NCBI GenBank assembly: GCA_045578725.1
Contig: JAZNKS010000096.1
Location: 1 to 64,000, forward strand
Origin: Flemingiibacterium sp045578725
GTDB taxonomy: Bacteria > Bacillota > Clostridia > Oscillospirales > CAG-272
Reading direction: 5' to 3'
Length of the DNA: 64,000 bases
Positions 8,880-17,092 of this stretch are shown here, piece by piece. A model generated the notes under the pieces. The model saw only the letters and a program-made list of their open reading frames with translations, was not told the origin of the DNA and ran no database searches. Both the position numbers and the translations under genes were made by a program. Position 1 is the stretch's first letter; the number at the start of each line of letters is the position of its first letter.

Positions 8880-8960
8880 ATGTTACCAAATTCCGTCCTG
8901 ACCGAAAAAAGTCATGTGCTATACGTTAGGGGATTTTTTGTTGCCGGGAGGCATTTATTC

Positions 8961-9080
8961 ATGGACAAACAAAAGAAAGAATACCGTTTTATTCGGAGAT
9001 TGCTTTCTTTGCAGGCCTGTTTCTGCTTGCCGTGCTCTTATCGACCGTTTTCTTCGGGCCCGGCACCTTTGAGGGACTGA
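8961..9080 (+). pseudogene. Possible small membrane-protein remnant with frameshift
   Basis: An ATG at 8961 with GGGAGG nine bases upstream begins MDKQKKEYRF and then runs into a non-descript 39-residue frame. One extra T in the TTTT run at about 8989-8993 would instead continue as EIAFFAGLFLLAVLLSTVFFG, a convincing membrane helix. That frame does not stop before the next terminator, so a second change would be needed. This is weak evidence for a decayed gene or an assembly indel. Confidence 0.25.
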
Positions 9081-9092
9081 ACAATAAAACAA

Positions 9093-9138
9093 TGCCGCAC
9101 AGCCGGTCTGCACTAGTTATGCATACCGCTGTGCGGCA
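9093..9138 (-). terminator. Terminator after the CotH-kinase gene
   Basis: An 11-bp perfect stem, TGCCGCACAGC/GCTGTGCGGCA, with a 24-base loop is followed on the minus strand by TTGTTTTATTG. It lies just downstream of the stop at 9143. Confidence 0.75.
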
Positions 9139-9142
9139 CTGT

Positions 9143-10861
9143 TTATTTGAGCATCGTATCCATCCACGCGACCCGCCGGATCAGGAAATCCCGGAGATAG
9201 GCCGTCTGGGAGGGCCAATCCTTTTTCCAGACAACCTTCGGCAGACCGATCCACGAGCCGTAGGTGTAGCGGATGTATTCGTCATGCCACATTTCAAAAT
9301 CGCGCACGGCAGGGATCGCCAGCTCCTCCTCCAGCTGATCCATTTCGGCAAAAAGCGAATCGATGATGCCTGCCCCTCGAAGCGCCTGCCAGCGCTCCCC
9401 CAGCCGGTCGGCGAACATCTTATCCGAGAAGAGCGCCTTGAACCAGCCGCAGTATTCATCGTTTCGCGTCCGCCAGCCCTCGGGGCTGTCAAGCTGTGCA
9501 TTGGTCAGCGCACCGGCCGACAGATCAAAATCCCAGACGGGGCCCATCACCAGCTTCCCGCCTTTATCCTTATACAGATAAATACTGCTCTGCATATGCG
9601 AATCGGCATTCTTGAAGAGCTCGTTGACGATGTACCAGTCGATAAAGGAATCCAGATCGATCAGCTCCTCCACCGATTTGTCGCGGGCGAGGATCCGGTC
9701 ATTCACCTCCTGAAGATAACCGGTGATGTACGCCTTCTGCTCATCGTTTGGATTCTCGGGCAGCTTGAACTGAAAATACAGCCGCCCGCCCTGATTGCCT
9801 CCGGAGGATCCGGCATTGCGGATGAAGGAGCTGGCTGTCCAGTTGGCACTTCCCTCCGTGCTCTCGGCCCAGACCCGGCCCGCAACCTCGAATTCGACCA
9901 GATAGCCGACATCCGGCTCCGTCGAGCCCTCGTCGCCGCTCTCATCGATGGCAACCCGGATTTCGTTTGCCTGAAGCTGATCGCCCAGATCGTACAGGCC
10001 CTGATATTCGCCGTTGAGATAGACCTCAACCGGGCGCACCCGTGGCGCAAAGACCTCCGAGCCGGTGGATTTTGCGGTATCGGCGTTGATTTTTGCGGCC
10101 AGACCGAAGGCCAGCTGGCTCCGGATGGCGGAGGGATCGAGGAAGCCCGCCAGCAGAACCCAGCTTTTAGCCTTGCCGAGGCCGAGCACATTCTGCTTTT
10201 TCTCGAACTTGATGCGGTAGGGCTTCTTCGGATAGCGGCTGGTGGAGTTGCCGCGGAGCCGGATTCCGGCACTCTGACAGCGGATATCCTCCGCGCCGGT
10301 GCCGAGGATGGAAATCACCGCATCGGTATAATCGGTCCTTGATGCAATCTCCGCACCTTTTGTGTTGATCATCACCGTCGGCAGACCGTTTGACGTATCC
10401 TTCAGCGTGAGCGTGTATTCGGATACGCCGCCGTCATAGCCGATCAGCGTGAGGGTATTGACCTCATGAAGCTCCGCATAACCGCCGTCCTTCAGCGGCT
10501 CGCCGTTGAAGAGGAGCACCCGGCCCGTGTGGACAATCTCGGGAATCGCCTCCTGCCCGATCAGGTTCGGGTGGCCAACCGAGGCCGTGAAGCTCTTTTC
10601 CCCGTCCGCTTCCATGGGAATATCCCATCCGAGCCAGCCGTTGTCGGAAACCGTCAGGGCAATGTGTTCGATTTTGTCTGCTGTTTCAAAGGGCGTGGTG
10701 GATTCCATCGGCGGGGTGATGATGAGCGTATCGTCAGGCCCCATCGCATCCGGAGCAGCAGAAGCCGGCCCGGGCCCCGTCCGGCTGCACCCGAAGACGA
10801 GAGCCGCGGCAAGGGCGGGAAGCAGCATCAGCGCCACAGCACGGCGCGCTTTTCTGTTCAT
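9143..10861 (-). CDS. CotH-kinase-family lipoprotein
   Basis: A 572-residue secreted lipoprotein. The signal peptide has a lipobox LVFGC (Cys25), followed by a Pro/Thr-rich linker. A cadherin-like beta domain (about residues 60-160) precedes a CotH protein-kinase domain. The kinase shows GIRLRGNST and PKKPYRIKF (nucleotide-loop region), LYDLGDQLQ, NADSHMQSSIYLYKD and GPVWDFDLS with the metal-binding Asp residues. CotH kinases phosphorylate extracellular or spore-coat proteins, or act in exopolysaccharide or cellulosome settings. The start at 10861 follows AAAGGA. A longer frame to 11266 would run through the divergent gene and is rejected. Its substrate is unknown. Confidence 0.85.
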   Translation of the reverse strand: MNRKARRAVALMLLPALAAALVFGCSRTGPGPASAAPDAMGPDDTLIITPPMESTTPFETADKIEHIALTVSDNGWLGWDIPMEADGEKSFTASVGHPNLIGQEAIPEIVHTGRVLLFNGEPLKDGGYAELHEVNTLTLIGYDGGVSEYTLTLKDTSNGLPTVMINTKGAEIASRTDYTDAVISILGTGAEDIRCQSAGIRLRGNSTSRYPKKPYRIKFEKKQNVLGLGKAKSWVLLAGFLDPSAIRSQLAFGLAAKINADTAKSTGSEVFAPRVRPVEVYLNGEYQGLYDLGDQLQANEIRVAIDESGDEGSTEPDVGYLVEFEVAGRVWAESTEGSANWTASSFIRNAGSSGGNQGGRLYFQFKLPENPNDEQKAYITGYLQEVNDRILARDKSVEELIDLDSFIDWYIVNELFKNADSHMQSSIYLYKDKGGKLVMGPVWDFDLSAGALTNAQLDSPEGWRTRNDEYCGWFKALFSDKMFADRLGERWQALRGAGIIDSLFAEMDQLEEELAIPAVRDFEMWHDEYIRYTYGSWIGLPKVVWKKDWPSQTAYLRDFLIRRVAWMDTMLK

Positions 10862-10901
10862 GGGAGGATTCCTTTCATCGGAGGACATTTTCTGCCTAAT
10901 A

Positions 10902-10982
10902 AGACGCAGATTATCGCCCTTTGTTCCCGGATCCGGCCATAAAATTCCATTATCCGGGAACTTTTTTTGATTTTCTGCGTCT
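10902..10982. promoter_or_regulatory. Nested inverted repeats in divergent intergenic region
   Basis: Outer arms AGACGCAGA (10902-10910) and TCTGCGTCT (10974-10982) enclose inner arms GTTCCCGGAT (10923-10932) and ATCCGGGAAC (10952-10961). The inner stem is followed by T7 on the plus strand. This fits a leader terminator or attenuator for the gene at 11019, or a pair of regulator operators shared with the divergent CotH gene. Confidence 0.55.
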
Positions 10983-11018
10983 AATCCCACGTAAACGAAA
11001 TTCACGGAGGTAACGCTA

Positions 11019-13094
11019 TTGAAAAAAGCCGTTCTCATTCTTGTTCTCATCACTTCTCTTCTCATGACCGCACTCCTGTCCTCCTGCCATGCAGGCGCCG
11101 ATACACCGCAGGATACCGATCCCGCTCCCGATGCCGCCCCCTCGCTGAGCGAGGAGGAAATCGCCGCCATTGTCGATGAGCAGCTCGCGCTCCTCGTCCC
11201 CGAGGCGCGTAAGGTAACATCCGAGGCGGAATATATCAGCAAAGCACCCGAGGCCTTCGATGCCATTCTCGCGCTCGGTCCGGATGCTGTTCCCTATCTG
11301 GAAAAGCTTGCCTCCGGCATTGCCGTGGGCGATGCCTCTGCCGACAATTACCGCCGGATTCTGGCCAAAGCCGCCTCCTATGCCATCGCACCGGAGCACT
11401 ACGATGTCCTCTGGCCCTCCCCCGACGGAAGCCTTGCCGTCAAGGCCGTCCCGGACACCTTCCTTGGCATGGCCGAGCCGGACGGCTCCGTTGGCTACTC
11501 CCTCTCGCTGATCGATGCCTCAAACGGCATGATTAAAATCCCGACCTCCCTCACCGTCAGCGCCGAGGCGCTGCAGGAGGGTGTCAACGCCGTTTGGTCG
11601 CCCGATGGCCGGTATGCCGCCGTCCACCATACAGGCGAGCACGGCGGTACCGTCTATCTCTTTTCCGTCGAAGAACGTGCCTTCTTCCCGCTTCCGGGCA
11701 AGACCGAGCTGGATGCGGCTCTGGGTGAATTGATGGCCGCCTGGGATGCCGGATCCGGAAGCGTTCTCGCCTTTGTGCATCCCATCGTCACCGAATGGCC
11801 CGATGCCGACACCGTCCGGGTATCCCTCACGCTGAAGGGAAGCGGCGATGCCTCGCTTGGTGCGGGCTTCTATACCTATCATCTGAAGAACCGCGCGATC
11901 ACAGCCCTTGCCTATCACACCACCGTCTTCTCCGACACAACGGAGGGCTGGTATACCGTTCCCCACCGATTTGTTTATCTCGTCCCCGATGCACCGACCA
12001 AAATCACCGCCTCCTATTTCCTGCTGGCCGGCCCGGATGCATCCGTCTGCGATGCCGTCAACACGCAGATTCTCGATTACATCCGTATGCTGTATGCGGC
12101 CGCTCCCGAAACGCCGACCCAATCCGTGCTGAAGAGCGAGGTCATGCTGCTGGATGCCAATCGATTCAGTATCCATCTCTATGGCCAGCATACGCCGGCC
12201 GGCTCCGTCCAGCACATCAGCGACGCCGGCTTTGTCTTTGATCTTCGCGACGGAAGCGCCCTTCCGCTCTCCGATCTCTTTGAACGGGAGGAGCTTAAAA
12301 AGATGCTCAGCCTGTATTTTGACTCGCTGAAGGCGACCGATTATCCGACCACCTTCCTGCTGACAAAGCCCGAAGAGCTCCGCGCGGAATTTGAAAAACG
12401 CTTCCTTGAAGGCGGGGATTCCGTCCGCCTCTATGCATACTGGCTCGGCGAGGAGGCCCTGTATCTCTCGGCCGGCTGGTGCAAGGGCTACACCTTCGAT
12501 ACCGGCTTTGAATTTCAGGGCGACCGCGGCTTTATCGCCGCCCTCCCCACCGGAAGCGGCTCCGCAGCGCGCGAGGTCGTCCTCTCCGCCTCCGATGACG
12601 GAAGCTATACCGTCGCAGGAAGCCTGACAGCGGGCGATGTCTGGTCCGGCTTCCGCCTCACGGATATGGCCTCCGGCCGTCTTCTCTGCCGCGCCGATCT
12701 CACCGGCAAATCCGCCTCCGTATACTGGTCGCCCGATCATAAGCGAGCCGCCGTCACCTGCACCGTTCCCGGCATCACCACCGAAACGGTTCTGATGGAT
12801 TCCGGCAAGGTCATGGCCATCCGTCTGCCCGATAAGACGGAGCTGTCCGAAAAAATCCGCGCTCTCCTTCCCGAGGACGGCATGGCAGAATCCTATGCGC
12901 GCTTCGCATCGGTTCTGCGCAGCTGGTATACCAATACTCCCACCGCGGCGATCATCGAATTCTGCCTCTCAAATCCCGGTGAAGCCACCGCCCTTGTCGG
13001 CAGCTACACCTTTGACACCACCACGCTTGCCCTCACCAATCTCGAAGTTGCGCTCACTGTCGCCGAAAAAATCCCGCCGGCGCTGATTCCGTAA
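11019..13094 (+). CDS. Large secreted lipoprotein, RsiV/PdaC-like C-terminal region
   Basis: A 691-residue lipoprotein beginning at TTG (GGAGG eight bases upstream). It has a signal peptide and lipobox LLSSC (Cys23). Beta-propeller-like strips (VWSPDGRYAAVHH near 190, VYWSPDHKRAAV near 570) surround a central region of about residues 320-450. That region includes ITASYFLLAGPDASVC and LPLSDLFEREELKKML, resembling the DUF4163/DUF3298 domains of RsiV and PdaC. This would place it on the outer face of the membrane, as a sensor or polymer-binding protein. The exact function is not known. It sits alone between the divergent CotH gene and the MATE gene. Confidence 0.6.
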   Translation: MKKAVLILVLITSLLMTALLSSCHAGADTPQDTDPAPDAAPSLSEEEIAAIVDEQLALLVPEARKVTSEAEYISKAPEAFDAILALGPDAVPYLEKLASGIAVGDASADNYRRILAKAASYAIAPEHYDVLWPSPDGSLAVKAVPDTFLGMAEPDGSVGYSLSLIDASNGMIKIPTSLTVSAEALQEGVNAVWSPDGRYAAVHHTGEHGGTVYLFSVEERAFFPLPGKTELDAALGELMAAWDAGSGSVLAFVHPIVTEWPDADTVRVSLTLKGSGDASLGAGFYTYHLKNRAITALAYHTTVFSDTTEGWYTVPHRFVYLVPDAPTKITASYFLLAGPDASVCDAVNTQILDYIRMLYAAAPETPTQSVLKSEVMLLDANRFSIHLYGQHTPAGSVQHISDAGFVFDLRDGSALPLSDLFEREELKKMLSLYFDSLKATDYPTTFLLTKPEELRAEFEKRFLEGGDSVRLYAYWLGEEALYLSAGWCKGYTFDTGFEFQGDRGFIAALPTGSGSAAREVVLSASDDGSYTVAGSLTAGDVWSGFRLTDMASGRLLCRADLTGKSASVYWSPDHKRAAVTCTVPGITTETVLMDSGKVMAIRLPDKTELSEKIRALLPEDGMAESYARFASVLRSWYTNTPTAAIIEFCLSNPGEATALVGSYTFDTTTLALTNLEVALTVAEKIPPALIP

Positions 13095-13144
13095 GGACAG
13101 CTTCCGGAGCCGGAAGAATTTATGGCCGAATTTGCACTTTCCTC

Positions 13145-13173
13145 TTGCAAAATCCGGCGAAATATGGTATAAT
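13145..13173 (+). promoter_or_regulatory. Promoter of the MATE transporter gene
   Basis: TTGCAA (13145-13150) and TATAAT (13168-13173) have a 17-base spacer. Confidence 0.8.
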
Positions 13174-13174
13174 A

Positions 13175-13208
13175 ATCGGGTGTGCTCCGAAAGGCGCACC
13201 CGATTTTA
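13175..13208 (+). promoter_or_regulatory. Leader hairpin upstream of the MATE gene
   Basis: Directly after the -10 box, TCGGGTGTGC pairs with GCGCACCCGA (one G-T pair) and is followed by TTTTATT. It looks like a weak attenuator or a stabilising 5' hairpin. Confidence 0.45.
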
Positions 13209-13228
13209 TTGATATGAGGTATCGCCGC

Positions 13229-14602
13229 ATGGCAAGAAGCATTTTCGCCCCTACGGATATGACGGTGGGCACCCCCTGGAAAAGCATCGTCATCTTCACC
13301 CTCCCCATGCTGATCGGCAATATTGCCCAGCAGCTTTATAACACCGTTGACTCCATCGTGGTCGGCAAATATGTCGGCGACAACGCGCTGGCCGCCGTCG
13401 GAAGCGCCGCGCCCATTCTGAATATGCTGCTGGTGCTCTTCATCGGCATCTCCGCCGGTGCGACCATCATGGTATCCCAGTATTTCGGCGCAAAGAGCCG
13501 CGAGGATCTTTCCGTCACCATCGGCAACTGCATCACCGTCACCGCCATCTGCTGTATTGCGCTGATTCTGGTTGCCTCGCCGCTGATAAGACCGGTGCTC
13601 GTTATGCTCAACACGCCCGAATCCATCCTTGACTGGTGCGCCAATTATCTGCTCATTTCCCTTGTCGGCATGGCGGGCATGGCTTATTACAACATCCTCT
13701 CCGGCATCATCCGCGGCCTCGGCGACTCGGTATCCGCGCTGATCTATCTGCTGGTTGCCACCGTCATCAACATCATTCTCGACATTCTCTTCGTCGCGGG
13801 ATTTGGCATGGGTGTTCCCGGCGTAGCGCTGGCCACCGTCATTGCGCAGATCACCTCCTCCGCCCTCTGCCTGATCAAGCTCTCAAGGATGCGGGAATTC
13901 TTCGATTTCAAAAAGGAATACCTTGTCCCGCGCGGCTCCTATGTGAAAACGATCGTCCGGCTGGGTCTGCCCTCCGGTCTGACTCAGGCGATCTTCTCCT
14001 CCGCCATGATTGTGGTGCAGTCGCTGACCAATCAGTTCGGCGAGCAGTTCATCGCCGCCAACGTTGTCGTCATGCGCGTGGACGGCTTTGCCATGATGCC
14101 GAACTTCTCCTTCGGCACCGCGCTGACCACCTATGCCGGTCAGAATGTGGGTGCCGGGCTTTATGACCGCGTCACCAAGGGCGCCAGGCAGGGCACGCTG
14201 ATCGCCGTTGCCACCTCGGCCGCCATCACCGGCATCATCCTCCTCTTCGGCAAGGGCCTGATGGGCATCTTCACCGAAACCGCCGAGCTGGTGGAGCTCA
14301 GCTATCAGCTGATGATGATCCTCGCCGCAGGCTACATCGCCGTCGCCGTCACCCAGAGCCTTTCCGGCATCATGCGCGGCGCAGGCGATACCGTCACGCC
14401 CATGTGGATCTCGCTGATCACCACGGTCGCCATCCGCGTGCCGATCGCTTACGGCATCTCGTACTTAACCCGCACCGCCGAGCTGCCCTACGGCCGTCAG
14501 GAGTGCATCCAGATCTCCCTGCTGCTGAGCTGGGTAATGGGTGCCGTGCTGACCGCCATCTTCTACCGCGCCGGCCGCTGGAAGAACAAGGCGCTGAAAT
14601 AA
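13229..14602 (+). CDS. MATE-family multidrug/cation exporter
   Basis: A 457-residue membrane protein with twelve predicted helices and the two-fold MATE repeat. LPMLIGNIAQQLYNTVDSIVVG in helix 1 and the equivalent ITQ-type helix 7 (GLPSGLTQAIFSS) are family signatures, as are GKYVGDNALAAVG and IMRGAGDT. These exporters expel cationic drugs using Na+ or H+. The start at 13229 is preferred because GAGGT lies eight bases upstream. Longer frames begin within the promoter. It is monocistronic, bounded by a promoter and a terminator. Confidence 0.92.
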   Translation: MARSIFAPTDMTVGTPWKSIVIFTLPMLIGNIAQQLYNTVDSIVVGKYVGDNALAAVGSAAPILNMLLVLFIGISAGATIMVSQYFGAKSREDLSVTIGNCITVTAICCIALILVASPLIRPVLVMLNTPESILDWCANYLLISLVGMAGMAYYNILSGIIRGLGDSVSALIYLLVATVINIILDILFVAGFGMGVPGVALATVIAQITSSALCLIKLSRMREFFDFKKEYLVPRGSYVKTIVRLGLPSGLTQAIFSSAMIVVQSLTNQFGEQFIAANVVVMRVDGFAMMPNFSFGTALTTYAGQNVGAGLYDRVTKGARQGTLIAVATSAAITGIILLFGKGLMGIFTETAELVELSYQLMMILAAGYIAVAVTQSLSGIMRGAGDTVTPMWISLITTVAIRVPIAYGISYLTRTAELPYGRQECIQISLLLSWVMGAVLTAIFYRAGRWKNKALK

Positions 14603-14607
14603 CGAAA

Positions 14608-14634
14608 AAAATCCTCTCACCGAGAGGATTTTTT
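14608..14634 (+). terminator. Terminator after the MATE gene
   Basis: The stem ATCCTCTC/GAGAGGAT with an ACC loop is flanked by A7 and T5. Confidence 0.9.
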
Positions 14635-14648
14635 CTATGGATTTCCTC

Positions 14649-14677
14649 TTGACAAGCGGATAAAAACGTGATATACT
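14649..14677 (+). promoter_or_regulatory. Promoter of the aspS-gatCAB operon
   Basis: A consensus TTGACA (14649-14654), a 17-base spacer and TATACT (14672-14677) stand just before the T-box leader. Confidence 0.88.
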
Positions 14678-14689
14678 ATACATTGGAAT

Positions 14690-14971
14690 AGTGCTTTGAT
14701 GGAGCGAGTAGTACAGGGCCTTCATTTCCAGAGAGCCGCCGCAGGTGCGAGGGCGGCAATGAAGCTGTATGAAAAACACTCCGGAGCCGACGGAAGAAAA
14801 CGCATCCTGTATGCGTCAGTAGAACCGTCCGTTCATCGCGTCAAGATGAGAATGAAGAGGGCATCCGACTCCGGTCGGAGGTCAATATGGGTGGTATCGC
14901 GGAAGCTGTCTTTCGTCCCATGGTGCAGAGAAATCTCTGCCGAACGGGCGAAATGCAGTTTTTTGTTTTTT
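14690..14971 (+). promoter_or_regulatory. T-box riboswitch (specifier AAC, Asn) upstream of aspS
   Basis: Stem I is recognisable. The basal helix GGAG (14701-14704) pairs with CTCC (14779-14782). The S-turn AGTA is at 14707-14710, the upper helix GTACAG pairs with CTGTAT (14765-14770), and the distal-loop motifs AGAGAG (14730-14735) and GGTG (14744-14747) are present. The specifier loop GAAA-AAC-A puts the codon AAC at 14775-14777. The conserved T-box AATATGGGTGGTATCGCGG is at 14884-14902 with the TGGT bulge for the tRNA 3' end. The competing terminator stem (about 14905-14958) is followed by T6-G-T6. Uncharged tRNA-Asn should favour antitermination and so expression of aspS, gatC, gatA and gatB. 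Confidence 0.9.
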
Positions 14972-15009
14972 CGCCGATCAATCTGTAAATAATAAATGGA
15001 GGTTCTGCT

Positions 15010-16740
15010 ATGTTAAGAACACATACCTGCAACGAACTGCGCATCGATCACATCGGCCGGAACGTTACGCTGACCGGCTGGATCGACACCGTCCGCGACC
15101 ACGGCGGCGTTCTCTTTGTTGACCTGCGCGACCACTACGGCATCACCCAGATCGTCGTCAATGACGATTCCATGATCGCCGGTATGCCCAAGGAAACCGT
15201 CATCCTCGTGGAGGGTGAGGTCACCAAGCGCGACGAGGAAACCGTCAATCCCAAGCTTGAAACCGGTCTGATCGAGGTCCGCGCTTCGAAAATCGAAGTC
15301 CTCGGCCCCGTCAAGCTGAATCTCCCCTTTGAAATCGATGCTTCCACCGAAACCCGCGAGGAAGTCCGCCTCAAGTACCGCTATCTCGATCTTCGCAACA
15401 GGAAGATCCATGACAATATCGTTCTGCGCTCGAGGATCCTCTCCTTCTTACGCTCCCAGATGGAGGAGCAGGGCTTCCTTGAAATCCAGACGCCCATTCT
15501 GACCGCCTCCTCCCCCGAGGGTGCCCGCGACTATCTGGTTCCCAGCCGCAAGCACAAGGGCAAGTTCTATGCTCTGCCCCAGGCTCCCCAGCAGTTCAAG
15601 CAGCTGCTGATGACCTCCGGCTTCGACCGCTATTTCCAGATTGGCCCCTGCTTCCGCGACGAGGATGCCCGTCAGGACCGCTCGCCCGGCGAATTCTATC
15701 AGCTCGACTTCGAGATGGCCTTCGCAACGCAGGAGGATGTCTTCGCCGTAGCCGAGAAGGTCGTCTACAACACCTTCACGAAATTCTCCGACAAGCCGGT
15801 ATCCGCACCGCCCTTCCGCCGCATCACCTTTGCGGATGCCATGCTCCATTACGGCTCCGACAAGCCCGATCTGCGCAACCCGCTGATTATCCAGGATCTT
15901 TCCGACTTCTTTGCGACCATCGACTTCCCGCTCTTCAAGGGAAAGCCCGTCCGCGGCATCGTGGCAAACTGCGCCGGCCGCTCCAAGAAGTTCTTTGAGG
16001 ATTCCCTCAAATTCGCCCTCTCCGTCGGCATGAAGGGTCTTGGTTATCTGACCCTGGCCGGCGATGAATTCAAGGGCCCGATTGCCAAGTTCCTCACCCC
16101 CGAAAAGCGTGACGAGCTGGTCAACCTCTGCGGCATTAAGGACGGCGAAACCGTCTTCTTCATCTGCGATGCGATTTCCGTTGTCAACAAGCTGGCCGGC
16201 GAGATCCGCACCTGGCTCGGTGAAACCCTCGGCATCGTCAACAAGGATTCCTATGAATTCTGCTTCATCGTGGACTTCCCGATGTACGAACGCAACGAGG
16301 AAACCGGCAAGATCGACTTTACCCACAATCCCTTCTCGATGCCGCAGGGCGGCATGGATGCGCTGATGAACAAGGATCCGCTGGAGATCTTCGCTTATCA
16401 GTACGATATCGTCTGCAACGGCGTGGAGCTTTCCTCCGGCGCTGTCCGCAACCACAATCCCGAAATCATGCAGAAGGCCTTCGACATTGCCGGCTACGGC
16501 GAGGAAGAGCTGAAGGCCAAGTTCGGCGCTCTTTATACCGCCTTCCAGTACGGAGCACCGCCTCATGCCGGCATGGCTCCCGGCGTTGACCGCATGATTA
16601 TGCTGATCGCCGGTGAGGAAACCATCCGCGACGTCATCGCCTTCCCGCTCAACGGCAACGCGCAGGATCTGATGATGGGTGCTCCGGGTGAGGTCACCGA
16701 GCTTCAGCTCCGCGAAGTTCACATCAAGGTCCGCGACTGA
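15010..16740 (+). CDS. aspS: Aspartyl-tRNA synthetase, probably non-discriminating (Asp/Asn)
   Basis: A 576-residue class IIb synthetase of bacterial type: OB-fold anticodon domain, catalytic core, GAD insertion (about 280-410) and C-terminal core. Motif 2 is FRDEDARQDRSPGEFYQLD, with a short SPG insertion. Motif 3 is GVDRMIMLIAG, and the family tail RDVIAFPLNGNAQDLM is present. Position 31 is His in VRDHGG, the residue reported to help Pseudomonas AspRS accept tRNA-Asn. Together with the downstream gatCAB genes and the Asn-reading T-box, this suggests it charges both tRNA-Asp and tRNA-Asn with Asp. It has GGAGG before the ATG. Confidence 0.95.
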   Translation: MLRTHTCNELRIDHIGRNVTLTGWIDTVRDHGGVLFVDLRDHYGITQIVVNDDSMIAGMPKETVILVEGEVTKRDEETVNPKLETGLIEVRASKIEVLGPVKLNLPFEIDASTETREEVRLKYRYLDLRNRKIHDNIVLRSRILSFLRSQMEEQGFLEIQTPILTASSPEGARDYLVPSRKHKGKFYALPQAPQQFKQLLMTSGFDRYFQIGPCFRDEDARQDRSPGEFYQLDFEMAFATQEDVFAVAEKVVYNTFTKFSDKPVSAPPFRRITFADAMLHYGSDKPDLRNPLIIQDLSDFFATIDFPLFKGKPVRGIVANCAGRSKKFFEDSLKFALSVGMKGLGYLTLAGDEFKGPIAKFLTPEKRDELVNLCGIKDGETVFFICDAISVVNKLAGEIRTWLGETLGIVNKDSYEFCFIVDFPMYERNEETGKIDFTHNPFSMPQGGMDALMNKDPLEIFAYQYDIVCNGVELSSGAVRNHNPEIMQKAFDIAGYGEEELKAKFGALYTAFQYGAPPHAGMAPGVDRMIMLIAGEETIRDVIAFPLNGNAQDLMMGAPGEVTELQLREVHIKVRD

Positions 16741-16800
16741 TTATCCGTTTTCCACCCCGCAGGCGCTCTGCGTCTGCCTTTATGAAAGGAAGCCATTTAT

Positions 16801-17082
16801 ATGGATAAATCCACCTTTTCCCGTCTGTGCAGGCTGAATCAGCTTGCGCTGACAGAGGCTGAGGAAGCCCGCTTCCTCGCCTTCTTCGAGAGTCAGGAGG
16901 CCGCCATGGCCGAGCTTGATGCCATCGACACCGAAAATGTCGAGCGCATGGTTCATGTCATGCCGCTTTCCACCGTTGTCCGCGAGGACAAGGTCATCAA
17001 GCGCTTCACCCGCGACGAGCTACAAAGGAGCGCGCCCGAAACCACCGATGGGTACTGGCAGGTACCGCGTCTGGTAGAATGA
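16801..17082 (+). CDS. gatC: Asp/Glu-tRNA amidotransferase subunit C
   Basis: A 93-residue GatC, the small clamp that wraps between GatA and GatB. It begins with a short helix pair (FSRLCRLNQLALTEAEEARF). It then has the typical linker DAIDTENVERMVHVMPLS, matching the GatC 'vdgvePm.hp' strand, and a C-terminal tail ending VPRLVE. It sits 60 bases after aspS; a small GC-rich hairpin in that gap lacks a T tract. It ends two bases before an alternative GTG start of the GatA-like gene. Length and motifs are normal. Confidence 0.9.
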   Translation: MDKSTFSRLCRLNQLALTEAEEARFLAFFESQEAAMAELDAIDTENVERMVHVMPLSTVVREDKVIKRFTRDELQRSAPETTDGYWQVPRLVE

Positions 17083-17092
17083 GGTGAACCGA

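Noticed and set aside
9143..11266. Longer CotH-kinase protein starting at 11266
   Set aside because: The extension runs through the divergent lipoprotein gene. The start at 10861 has an RBS and gives a proper lipoprotein signal peptide.
14788..14790. GAC triplet as an aspartate specifier of the T-box
   Set aside because: It lies outside the stem I basal helix (GGAG 14701 with CTCC 14779) and is not followed by A. The specifier loop itself contains AAC.
15448..16722. Long open frame antisense to aspS
   Set aside because: GC-rich codons make the antisense frame of real genes open. It has no RBS or recognisable domain, and it mirrors aspS. The same holds for frames opposite gatB (18255-19901), the glycosidase (22783-24183), GH36 (34902-36464, 37248-38939) and the large ABC gene (47727-50534).
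16750..16785. GC-rich hairpin between aspS and gatC as a terminator
   Set aside because: GCAGGCGC can pair with GCGTCTGC but no T tract follows, and gatC-gatA-gatB need read-through. At most it is an RNA-processing site.
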